Source: Zonotrichia leucophrys gambelii (lineage: Eukaryota > Chordata > Aves > Passeriformes > Passerellidae). From it: a stretch of DNA of 64,000 nucleotides. This document shows, piece by piece, positions 34,915 to 44,270 of the stretch. Every line of letters starts with the position of its first letter. Position 1 is the first letter of the stretch. The notes below the pieces were generated by a model, which saw only the letters and a program-made list of their open reading frames with translations, was not told the origin of the DNA and ran no database searches. Location of the stretch: assembly GCF_028769735.1 (NCBI RefSeq), contig NC_088193.1, forward strand, positions 4,863,814 through 4,927,813, written 5' to 3'. Position numbers and translations under genes: made by a program.

Positions 34915-35940
34915 TCTGGAGGCTGGTTTGTGTTGTTGTTTGGGTGTGTGTAGGCGTGAAAATCCCAGAGTGGTTTGGGTTGGAAGGGATCTCAAGATAA
35001 TACAGTCCCCCCATGGGCAGGGACACCTTCCACTGTCCCAGGGTGCTCCCAACCCTGTCCCCTGTCCAAGCTGGCATGGAGCACCTCAGGAGTGGGGCAG
35101 CACAGCTGCTCTGGGCAGCAGGGCTGTCCTGGGTGGTGGTGAGAGCCCCAGGGACATTTGGGGTTGTCTTGCCCAAGCTGAGAGGAGTATGTTGGAGGGG
35201 ATGAGGGTACGGGGTGGGCAGAGGAACATCCCAAATGTCCCCAGCAGTGAGATGTTCTGGAGGCTGGTTTGTGTTGGTTGATTTGGGAGTGCGGGTGTGT
35301 GCGTAGGTGTGAAGATCCCAGAGTAGTTTGGTTTAGAAGGGATCTCAAGGTAATACAGTCCCCCCACCCTGCCATGGTCAGGGACACCTTCCACTATCCC
35401 AGGATGCTCCCAACCCTGTCCAAGCTGGCCTGGAGCCCCTCAGGAGTGGGGCAGCCAACCACATTAAATAGAAGAGGCAGGGCAGGGCTGTCCTGGGTGG
35501 TGGTGAGAGCCCTGGGGACATTTGGGGTTGTCTTGCCCAAGCTGAGAGGAGTATGTTGGAGAGGATGAGGGTATGTGGTAGGCAGAGGAACATCCCAAAT
35601 GTCCCCAGCAGTGAGATGTTCTGGAGGCTGGTTTGTGTTGTTGGTTGGGTGTGTGTAGGTGTGAAAATCCCAGAGCGGTTTGGGTTGTAAGGGACTCTCA
35701 AGGTAATACAGTGGCACCCCTTGCCATGGGCAGGGACACCTTCCACTGTCCCAGGATGCTCCCAACCCTGTCCAAGCTGGTCTGGAGCACTTCTGGAATG
35801 GGGCAGCCAACCACATTAAATATGTGGGCAGGACTGTCCTGGGTGGTGCTGAGCCCCAGGGACATTTGGGATTGTCTTGCCCAATCTGTGAGGACCATGT
35901 TGGAAGGGATGAGGGTACATGGTTGGCAAAGGAACACAAA
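34915..35940. repeat. Tandem triplication of a ~350-bp unit containing CR1
   Basis: Units start at TTCTGGAGGCTGGTTTGTGT near 34,915, 35,255 and 35,619 (periods about 340 and 364). Each holds an antisense CR1 end (CCACTGTCCCAGG...CTCCCAACCCTGTCC), then GGGCTGTCCTGGGTGGTG, GACATTTGGG and TTGTCTTGCCCAA. Unit 3 is the most diverged and ends near GGCAAAGGAACA. Units 2 and 3 share CAACCACATTAAATA, absent from unit 1. Long minus frames (up to 256 codons) are by-products of the repetition. Confidence 0.93.
34965..35090 (-). mobile_element. CR1 end inside tandem unit 1
   Basis: Antisense CR1 module: GAGTGGTTTGGGTTGGAAGG, CATGGGCAGGGACACCTTCC, GTGCTCCCAACCCTGTCC. Equivalent pieces lie at about 35,318-35,448 and 35,668-35,800, so one insertion was multiplied by the duplication. 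Confidence 0.9.
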
Positions 35941-36189
35941 TACTGCACTTCAGAGCTGCAGGGCACAAGCCATTCCTTCAGGAGAATACAAGTTTTCAAG
36001 GCCCAGTTTATCTCTATGGAATCAGTCAGGCATGTTTTTCTCTTTACCTTGAAATCTTGCTGGTTTGGCTGCTCTGCTGATATCAAAGGTTTGGTTTGGG
36101 CAGGCAAACCCTGAGTCTGAGCAGGGCTGCAGGGTGTGCAGTCCCTCACCTGTTCATCATACAAAGATGGATTTGCTGGGGGGGACTAA

Positions 36190-36395
36190 TGATGGAAAAA
36201 CCTGTTAAACACAGACTGCTCCAAGAAAAACCTGTTAAACACAGACTGCTCCAAGAAACTGTGGCTGCCCCATCCCTGGAGGTGTCCAAGGCCAGGTTGG
36301 ACAGGGCTTGAGGCACCCTGAGTTAGGGGGAAGTGTCCCTGCCCATGGCAGGCGTAGGACTGGATATCCTGAGAGGTTCTGGTGCCATCCAGGTG
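36190..36395 (+). mobile_element. CR1 3' end with duplicated lead sequence
   Basis: A 30-bp unit (GAAAAACCTGTTAAACACAG...CTCCAA) is repeated at 36,195 and 36,225, then CR1: CCATCCCTGGAGGTGTCCAA, GGTTGGACAGGGCTTGAGGC, GTCCCTGCCCATGGCAGG. The same lead and CR1 recur at 37,020. Confidence 0.9.
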
Positions 36396-37019
36396 TGAAA
36401 AAGAGCAGAACAGGCAGTGTCCCAAAGGAGGATGTTAAGACAGGATTTTCCTTTCTCTCACCTGTGCTGGGGATGCCGTTTGGAGCCTCCCAGGACAGCC
36501 CAGAGCGTGGTGTTTCCCTCTTCCAGCACGGAGTGTAGGTGGCACAGCTGCTCTCTGATCATCCCTGCATGTCTGTATTCTGTAAATAAGCCCCGAGGCT
36601 ACGCGATGGCTTCGTGTTTAGAAACAGGATAAACAGGGCGATGTGATATCTATTTATTTGTTCTTTTATTAGTTCAGCGCAGAGCTCACAGAGCACTTTG
36701 TGAGTGTCTATGAAATGAGCCTTGTAATGTTCCCAGGAGAGGGGAGAAGCATTCCTGCTCCAGTTAGCACATGGGGGAAGCTGAGGGTTCCCTGTGCATC
36801 CATGGCCAAGGTGAGACCGTGGTAGATGCAGGGGGGGATCCCAGATCCTGCTTTCCATTTCCAGTCTGTAATGGCTTCAAATGCAGGGTTCAAATGCATA
36901 TTTCAGGCTCAGCATCTGTGCTCCAGAGCCCTTTTTCTGGTGTTTCTCCTACTCCTGGACTAATTTGGGAATGTGATTGTGCCTCCACACCTTGTCCTAG
37001 GGAGGAGTCATTAGGTATT
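36396..37019. other. Unique sequence
   Basis: A repeat-free block at 36,560-36,720 with GAGGCTACGCGATGGC and ATTTATTTGTTC may be regulatory. No gene recognised. Confidence 0.35.
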
Positions 37020-37195
37020 AATGATGTAAAAACCTGTTAAACACAGACTGCCCCAAGAAGCTGTGGCTGCCCCATCCCTGGAGGTGTCCAAGGTCAGGTT
37101 GGACAGGGCTTGGGGCACCCTGGGATAGTGGAAGGTGTCCCTGCTCATGGCAGGTGTGGGACTGGATGTTCCTTAAGGTCCTTTATGGAGATGGG
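37020..37195 (+). mobile_element. CR1 3' end, partner of 36,190-36,395
   Basis: Begins AATGATGTAAAAACCTGTTA and continues ACACAGACTGCCCCAAGAAG into a standard CR1 tail. The shared lead AATGATG-AAAAACCTGTTAA suggests that this and the 36.2-kb copy arose by duplication, not by separate insertion. Confidence 0.88.
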
Positions 37196-37330
37196 GCACC
37201 AACATCTTCTCTGGAAATAAGCTGTTCCTCTCACTCTCACATCCTAATATCCAATTTATCTCACCCTTCCTAATATCCAATTTAAACCTGCCCTCTGTCA
37301 GGTCAAAGCCATTCCCTCTTGTCCTGTCTT
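37196..37330 (-). mobile_element. CR1 LINE fragment lacking the tail
   Basis: Antisense CR1 from the region just before the tail: CCTAATATCCAATTTAAACC, TGCCCTCTGTCAGGTCAAAG, CCATTCCCTCTTGTCCTGTC. A 'cctaatatccaattta' module is repeated. Confidence 0.82.
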
Positions 37331-38733
37331 CCCTGCTTCCTGCTTCCCAGGGATGTGGGAAGTTTGGGACAGAGCTCCTGGAATCATCTTTTTGGCAGAG
37401 ACTTTGCACCGTGATGGCGTTTTTGTTGTGCTGTTCGGTTTTGTTTTTTTCCAAGACAATGTCCTTGCTAGGGCAGCTTGAACTTTGGCTGCTTTGATAT
37501 GGAAATGTTTTGGCAATGAAGCAAAATGTCACATGTCTGTAATGCCCCCCCCACCATCCCTTCCCTCTAAAGCTGGATTTTCAGGGAGAGACTGAACAGG
37601 AGTTGAAAATTTGCCCAAATGCACTAAATACCATCAGAAATGGCAGCAAAAAAAAAAATCTTGGCATCGCAGAGAAAATCTTAACATTTTGCTTTCTTTA
37701 GAAAAAAAAAATTAAAAAAACCCCTAAGCCATGCTGGATGGTTGTCAGAAATGCTTCAGGAAAATTAAATCTGTGTTTTTCAAGCTTTTAGGGTGATGTT
37801 GTGATGGTTCTGCTGCCCCTGGGTGTCCCAGCCCCTCCGAGCTTTGCTTGAGCAGCACTGGGTGTTCTCAGAGCTGTTTTGTATTCCTTTAATAATTGGT
37901 GTAAGGAGGAGGCTGCTTTAACTGCTCCAGGTGGGTGTCTATGGAGCTGCCTCCGTTTTGGATTTCATTTGTCAGGTTTACACACTCTTTAAACGTGCCA
38001 TATGCCGGGGTTCAGCCGGGGATTGCGGCTGAGCATTAAGTGTGGAGTAATCCCATTAAAATCCCCAGGGATTGCTGGGGGTCCTGCTCAACCACGACCT
38101 GCCTTCCCACGCTGTAATCCCGGCTCCAGGCTGGGTTTGTGTGGCCTTGGGGGGATTTTGTGGAGGAGGGAAGGATTTTTTGGGTGAATTTAGGGCATGA
38201 GGATGGGGTTGGAGGGTCTACCTGGGCACTGACTGCTAAACCAGCCCTGAGCCTGTTGTAAATGAGGAGCCTGAGCCTCCAGTCTGGATTTTCTGCCCTT
38301 GGAGCTCAAGCACCACGATCAATATGAAAAACAAGTCGCATTTTTTTCCCACAATTACCTCAGCATGTTGTTTAATTTTTTTTTTCTCCTTTTGCTGAAT
38401 TCGTGCGATAAAACGCATTAAATGTAACAGCACGGAAAATAAAAGTTCCGTTTGCAGAGAGAGCCCTGATTTAGTCTGAAGATAAAACAAGATAAAACAA
38501 CTGGAAAAATTAAGTGGGATAAATAAATTCTGCTGGGAAGAGGCTGAGGTGAGAGAGGGGGAGATGTGTGTGTGGCAATGGCCTGGCAGTGGTCAGTGCA
38601 GCTGTGGATCCCATTCCCAAGGTTTTCCACCTGGGAAAGGGGTGATGCTTTGCTTTGTGCCCCTTCCAAAAACTGATGGGTGATCAGTTTTGTCCCAGGA
38701 CAGTGAGATGTGATTCTCCCTTGCATGGGGAGG
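37331..38733. other. Unique sequence with A-rich patch
   Basis: An A-rich stretch lies at 37,645-37,725. No gene recognised. Confidence 0.4.
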
Positions 38734-39348
38734 TGTTGGGGAAGATGAAACATGAGAGCTTTATAAATATGATTGTCTGGCAAAAAGATTTTGAGAATAT
38801 GGAAACTATAAGCGGGATTGAAATGAAAGCAAGCTTTGAGATCCCTCTCAACTGGAAAGCAATGGTGTGGCTGCTGAAGGTGATCCCCTTTTGATGGAAC
38901 AACACCCTCTGCTTGCAGACAGGCCCAAGGGTCAGAGCAGACCCTGCCAGCTTGGCAGAAGGGGCCCAAAGAGGAGTTTTTAGGGTTTAAAATGCAGCAC
39001 AGTATGGTAATGTAATGATTCTTATAGGCTGTATGTAAATGCTGTAGGATTTGTGTATTGTACTAGATTGGTTAGTGAGAATCAGAATATTCAACACAGA
39101 TGATTTATTGTATTGTAATAAGAACTTCGCACTCTTACCTCTTGTCTCTTAGCTCTTACCCTTTTACTCTCTCACCCTCTCATCCTCTCTCCCCCTCTTT
39201 TCTCTCAGGCCTGCTCTAAGCTGTGGCTGGCAGCTCCCAGCAGGGCCCTGCACCCAGGCCCTTTGCAATAAGCCAAAATTCCATGACCTGGCTCCAGAGA
39301 TCTCTTGTCTCCATCCGTCCAACCATGCAACCCCCCGTTGCTCCTACA
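38734..39348 (+). mobile_element. Solo retroviral LTR, family B copy 1
   Basis: 615 bp from TGTTGGGGAAGATG to GCTCCTACA, with a perfect 6-bp duplication GGGAGG at 38,728-38,733 and 39,349-39,354. A polypyrimidine stretch precedes an AATAAG at the poly(A) position, a decayed AATAAA. The 5' part has a short frame (MKHESFINMIVWQKDF...) without known function. No internal viral genes are attached. Confidence 0.93.
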
Positions 39349-39354
39349 GGGAGG

Positions 39355-42300
39355 GTGTGTGTTCCTCCTGCCTGTGCGCGTGCCGTCTCTTTTGGGTGAA
39401 GAAATGAGAATATTCGGCAGCAAATGGGAAAAAGCACAAAGCGGGGCTGTGGGGTGTGGGGGAAGAGGTGTCAGGATGGATTGCCAAATATGCCGGGGAA
39501 AAAATTAGCAGCTGCAAGTGTGCAAGAGAAAGGTGGAGAAGAAAAGGGGTAGAGACAGATGGAGAGAAGGAGGGAGAGAAAGAGGAGGTGGGAGGAGAGG
39601 GAGGAGGGGATAATAGTGTGCAAAGAAATTAGTTAAAAATCTTATAGCCCCGAGCCCAGACACCATCTGGAGAGTGCAGGGTACTGACACACAGCTCCAC
39701 ATTCACCATGGAGGTGTCACATATGTCTTGGCCAGGTAGGGTGGCCGAGATGCTCAGGATTAGAAATTCCCCATGCCCCAGGAAAGAGATGCCTTAAAAG
39801 AGCCCAATTTTGTGAAAAAAGTGCCCATGGCTGTTTGCCAGCTGGGGACCAGAGAGGAGCTGTTGTTGTTGAAAATCTTGTCTGAGGTTTCCAGAGGGAG
39901 ATCTGGAGAACTCCCATTTCCACCAGTGCTGGAGGGTGAATCCCTGGGAGCAAAGATTGCTCTTTGATTAAACAAGCACAAGGACTCCAAGGGCTGCACT
40001 TCCCTACAGCTCTGCCGGGTTTTTGCTTTCCTGGGTGTAGCATTAACCCTTTGAACAACAGGTTAATTAACCCCATGAACCCCTTTGAACAAGGCTGAAT
40101 GGCTGAGAGGCAGCAAAGTTCATCTCAGAGAAAGGGAAAAAATAGAAAATAAAAGTTTTTCCCATCATCTTTGCCTTAAGATGTAATTTTCTTTGCCTGC
40201 TGAGGACTGTGACAAGCACATGGTTTGTTGTGCCCACTGAGGGAAAAGCTGCTCTCCTAGGATAAAGCGCATCTCTGTGGTACAGCTGTGCCCATGTTTC
40301 CTAGCATTCCCCTACCCAGGCAGGTTTAAAAGGAGTAAGAAATGGTCCTTGGGTCTCTTTTGGAAGAGGCAGAGTCCCAAAGGAGGAGGTGGCACTTGCT
40401 GGCCAAGTGTGCAGTGTCCCAGAGGTGCTGCAGTCACTCCCTCCCTCACTGCACTGATCCCAAGGGAGCTGGACTCACTCCCTGCAGCACACTGAGCATT
40501 TCAGTGTGCCCTGAGCTGTCTGGAGAAAAGGGAAATCATCTGGGAGCAGGAATGAGGCTGGGGAATGAAGCCCAGCATGTCCATCCATAGGTCCCAGTGG
40601 CTGCAGGCTGATTCCCAGTATGACACTGGAGCAGCTCTGTGGCTGAGCTCCCTCACAGCCCCCAGGCTCTGGTCCCTCACTAATTACTTCCAGGCCTGTA
40701 CTCCTGACATTTGCAAGCTCCTGATTAGAGCAACGAGGGAGAAATCTCGGAGGGAGAGGGAGGCTAAACTGCACCACTAATAACAGCTGAGATTGACAGT
40801 GGGCTGGGGAGGTGCAGGGACTCGTCCTTGCCGGCTCCGTTTCTTCCTGAGCCTCTGGGATGATGAGAGAAGGTCAGGGCTTGTTAACGTCACCGTGAGG
40901 AGCAGGATCCACCACTGCCATCTGCCTGGTGCCCCCAGGGCCTGTGCCAGCCTCGAGTCCCTCTCAGCCAGGCGGTATTTTTAGCCACGGACCTGAACTG
41001 AAGCCACCCTGTGCAACCTCAGGTCTGTGACTGTCTCGGTGCAAAAGTGCCTCTGCCTCTGTGTCTGCTGACTTTGTGCTTCATGCAGATTTTGCAGCCT
41101 CCTGGATTTCAAGTTTTTCCCCCTTGCCCTTTTCTCTCCCACATCCCATCTCACTCCCTTCATTTGATGGCAGTGCAGCCACTGGGGAGTTACCATTAAC
41201 CTCAGCAGTGGGACTGGCACGTATTTGTGATGGGGTGGTCCAGAGTACCAAACCAGGAGAGGCTGCTCTGGTTCCCTGGGTGCCCACAGTGACCTCTGGG
41301 ATGAGCATGGTTGAGTCTCCTGCAGTCTCCTGCACAGCCGTTCCAGGCTGTTGGGTCCCTACCCAGCTACATAAATATGGATCACATTCATTTCCCAGCC
41401 CTCTCTTTCTCTCCCTTCCTTGATGCCCCATATCCCCTTACCTGTCTGTAGCAGCCAGTTTAATTCTCTGTCTGTCCATTCATTCCTTGCCTTTGCATCC
41501 ATTCATGGATCCATGGCTCTCCAGCCTCCTCAGAGTCTCTTTGTGAGGCAGACAGGCTTTTTCCCCTATAAATCTTCCCTCTCCTGGATTGCTCTGGCTC
41601 TGGCATGCTTTGTGCTGCACACACACTCTACGTCTACAGCTCCTATCCCAAGGGGTAAACATGACTTTACCCAGCAGAGCTTGTGGTCCCTGCAGCATCC
41701 TTGTCCCCTGGAGCTAATCCTGCTGCTGGGTGAGGCTCAGCAGTGCCTGTGGTCTCAGTGCCATGGGTTTGTGCTGGCTCCTGCTGCTCCCTCCCTTCCA
41801 GCAGGCACAGTTCATCCGTGCCAGAGTGGAGCAGCTCAGGAAGGAGTGGGGTGTCCTTCCTCTCCCATCCTCCCCCCAAAGAATCCCTGGCATGGGAGCA
41901 GCCAACCTGCACATTCGGGGTTAAGGCAACTTTTCAGCAGCTGAGGAGCTTTCTGATGGAAAACTGAGCCCTGCTTGTCTCCCTGCTTCCCTGGGCTCCC
42001 AGGCTGCCCTGTTTATCCAGGCTGCAGAGAGCATCCCTCTGATGCTGGGTGCCAGCACACATCTCTGCAGTGCCAGCCCGTGGCTGATGGCTGTTTAGGG
42101 TCACTGAGTCCCACTGCCACACACAAAGAACCTGCTCTGCTGAAAATTGGGCCTGGGATCACTGAAAACCCCTTGCAAAACCCCTTTATCAGTTCTAACA
42201 GCTGTGTTTGGATCTCTGGATGAGGTCGGGGTCCTGAATTAGCTAAAACTCCCTTGTTGGTGGTTATTTCCCTCCTCCAGCCCCTGGGAGAGACAGGTTC

Positions 42301-42555
42301 TCTGGGATACATCAGCAGAGGAGCAGATGTCCTTTGGAGGAAGGCACCCAGCCAAGGTCCTGGGATGAGGAACTGTGTGAGGAACCCTGGCAGCACAGGG
42401 TTAGTTTTCTTCTGTGGGCACACAGTTTTCTGGGTGGTCGCCAAGGTCTTGGTGCCTTCAGCTGCTCTTTGAGGAGATTAACTGGTGGTCTGTGGGTGTC
42501 TCCAAAGGAGGAAATTTGTTGAAATTTATTGTTGATGCTCTGTTGTGAGTGGCAG
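39355..42555. other. Unique sequence, purine-rich tract near 39,526-39,610
   Basis: A mostly GA tract follows the LTR. The rest up to the promoter region has no recognised gene or element; two large plus frames at 41.4-41.9 kb have no domain. Confidence 0.4.
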
Positions 42556-42600
42556 GGTCTTCCTAATTCAAGGACCTTGGTCTTCCTAATTCAAGGATCT
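42556..42600. repeat. 23-bp tandem duplication
   Basis: GGTCTTCCTAATTCAAGGA occurs at 42,556 and 42,579, about 300 bp before the CpG island. Confidence 0.9.
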
Positions 42601-43035
42601 CAGTGTCAGGAAGCAGGGACAGGACAGGAGATGCTGTGGAGCTGTGTTACACCATCCCATGGGGCAAAGACGTGGGGACAGGACCCTGTTTCTCACAGGG
42701 AGAGAGAACTGGAGCCAGTCCCCCACAGGGGTATGCATCAACAGGTGGAGGCAGGCAAAGATGCTGCGGTGGGCGAGGGTTTGGGCAACCTGCTGCTGTT
42801 GAGGGCAAGCTGGGGGGTGCGTGGCACGACAAAAGCCCCCTCTGAAGCAGGGCTGAAGCGGGTGAAGGGCTGGGGGTCCCTCGGCTGGTGGCAGCCCCGG
42901 TGCCGGCGCGGCGGGGGTTAATGTGCGTGTCCTCCCGCGCATCCCGCCCCGCTGCCGCCCGCCCTGCCGCCCGCCCGTGTGCGGGGCTCGGGCCGTGCGG
43001 GAGCCGAGGCGCCGGGCAGCGCTGGAGCCGCTGCC

Positions 43036-43125
43036 ATGACAACCCCGGGGATGCTGCCGGCCGGGGCCGGGGTGCTGCTGCCGCCGCCGCCCCCCCGCGT
43101 CCCCCCCGCCCCGCTGCGCGCCTGA
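43036..43125 (+). other. Possible upstream ORF, 29 codons
   Basis: An ATG in a fair context (GCTGCC before ATGA) opens a short frame beginning MTTPGML, rich in Pro and Gly, that stops before the main ATG. It would act only if transcription starts upstream of 43,036. A second short frame (ATG 43,371) and an out-of-frame ATG at 43,432 whose frame overlaps the main start also exist. There is no sign of protein-level constraint, so any role would be translational damping. Confidence 0.3.
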
Positions 43126-43787
43126 GCCGCAGCCCGAGCAGCTCCGAGACCCTCCGGACACAGCCCGGGAGCATCGCGGACATCGCCTGCAGCTCCGCGG
43201 GGAAGTTTCGATCTTGCGACAGAACCGGGATTTTGGGGAGCTTTATTGGGATTTTTTAATTTTTTTTTCTTGTATTTTTTTAAAATTCTCCTTTCTCTCT
43301 GTGATTTAAACAAAAGCTCAAGAGCCGGAGAACAGCCCAGCCCCGGCCCGCTGTGTCCCCCCCGCTGCCGATGCCGCCCTCCCCTTCCTTTCACAGACAC
43401 TCACGTTTCCTCCGTGGGTTATAAACTTTTGATGCCAGATCTCCGCAGCGCCTGCCCAGCTGCAGCTGAAAGTAGCGTCTCCAGCAGCCACACATCTGTG
43501 ACCTTCATCTCGTGCTCCGCACCTTCTCTCCTCCTCTTCCTCCTCCTCCCCCCGGCCCTCCCGTCCTCCTCCCTCGCCCGAGGACAGCGGGACTCCCTCC
43601 GATGCCGCTCGGCAGGCTCAGCGCTCGCAGCCAGCCTTGCCGGGGGCTCTCCTGATCTCCGTGGAGCTCCGCAGCGCTCGCCCCGGTGGTTTTGCTCCCC
43701 CCCATCCCTCCTCTCCACCCACCCCTTCCCCCTTTTCGCCTTGTCGGGTGTGTTTTTTGCCTGTTGGAAAAGTCCCCGCTGCCCAGG

Positions 43788-43954
43788 ATGGGGGTCGGTG
43801 GGTGCTTGGCCCTGCCCTGGAGGTGCCTGGTCGTCCTCTGTCTCAGGCTGCTCTTCCTTGTGCCCGCAGGAGTGCCCGTGCGCAGCGGAGATGCCACCTT
43901 CCCCAAAGCCATGGACAACGTGACAGTGCGGCAAGGGGAGAGCGCCACGCTCAG
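43788..43954 (+). CDS. NTM: First coding exon of an IgLON cell-adhesion gene (neurotrimin/OBCAM type)
   Basis: IgLONs are GPI-anchored neuronal surface proteins with three Ig domains that control neurite outgrowth and synapse formation. The exon encodes 55 full codons plus two bases. Residues 1-27 form a signal peptide with a hydrophobic core ([15 protein letters not shown]). The mature start [20 protein letters not shown] and then RQGESATL match NTM/OPCML, where this stretch leads into the first Ig domain; an N-glycosylation site (NVT, residues 44-46) is visible. The ATG at 43,788 is chosen because it has purine at -3 and G at +4 and starts the family's MGV...LPW-type leader. The exon ends AG|GTAGGA, splitting an Arg codon, as expected before the Ig-domain Cys exon. 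The remaining exons lie outside the window. NTM and OPCML are adjacent paralogues nearly identical here. NTM is preferred because the MGV-G-C-L...[10 protein letters not shown] leader resembles chicken CEPU-1 as I remember it; OPCML cannot be excluded. Confidence 0.92.
43848..43869 (+). other. Probable intra-exonic 3' splice site for a distal alternative first exon
   Basis: The codons for LLFLVPA are written in a pyrimidine-rich tract ending CCCGCAG, a good acceptor. The cut would fall between the first and second bases of Gly28, exactly where the mature sequence GVPVRS begins. NTM and OPCML are known to have alternative leaders joined to this same GVPVRS. The sequence therefore suggests one exon used two ways: in full from the proximal promoter, and from position 43,870 onward when spliced to a distal first exon. 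Splicing itself is inferred. Confidence 0.65.
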
Positions 43955-43960
43955 GTAGGA
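43955..43960 (+). other. 5' splice site of the IgLON exon
   Basis: The exon end CTCAG is followed by GTAGGA, a near-consensus donor. Reading through would meet an in-frame TAG at 43,956-43,958, so translation depends on splicing here. The break falls after the second base of an Arg codon. Confidence 0.88.
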
Positions 43961-44270
43961 GCAGCTGCACGGGGGCTTGGGGGGTCGGGGGGTCTCGCTT
44001 GCGGCTTTTGGGGGATGCTCCGTGCCCGGCGGGGCTGCCGGAGGGTCCTGGGACCAGCTGGAGACTTTGCGCGTGTCCCAGGGGTTTATCCCCATCGTGG
44101 TGGCAGGCGACACTGCGTGTGGCAGCTGGTCCCCGTGGTGGCAGGGGACGCTCCGGGTGGCAGCTTGTCCCCGTCGTGGTGGGGGCCACCCCGTGCGAGC
44201 GGTTTTGGAGGGATGGATGTGCCGGTGCTTTTCGGGCTGCAGCTCCTGGGGGGGCTGCGGGTGCCAGACG

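Larger units (their letters stand above)
42870..44270 (+). promoter_or_regulatory. CpG island, probable proximal promoter and 5' UTR
   Basis: CpG dinucleotides are dense from about 42,870 to 43,200 and again from 43,330 to past the exon, against a CpG-poor background elsewhere. The two parts are separated by a T-rich stretch (43,240-43,310). No TATA box is convincing near either part, as is usual for CpG-island promoters. The island ends shortly after the first coding exon. The start site cannot be fixed from sequence; a long 5' UTR is possible. Long frames on both strands here (up to 325 codons antisense) are explained by high GC and the lack of stop codons. Confidence 0.8.

Noticed and set aside
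35394..36164. 256-codon minus-strand open frame
   Set aside because: It runs through tandem repeat units and CR1 tails. Its peptide repeats the same words as its neighbours, as expected from the DNA repeat.
38655..38894. Possible small gene MKHESFINMIVWQKDF-type at 38.7 kb, similar at 57.7 kb
   Set aside because: Both lie inside solo LTRs. The frame is broken in the second copy, so it is part of the LTR.
1..43787. A distal alternative first exon of the IgLON gene
   Set aside because: I looked for leader-like frames followed by a phase-1 donor and for known leader sequences, and none was convincing. It probably lies outside the window.
43246..43923. 225-codon plus-strand open frame overlapping the IgLON exon
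   Set aside because: It is out of frame with the recognised IgLON residues and Ser/Pro-rich from GC composition. It is kept only as a possible uORF.
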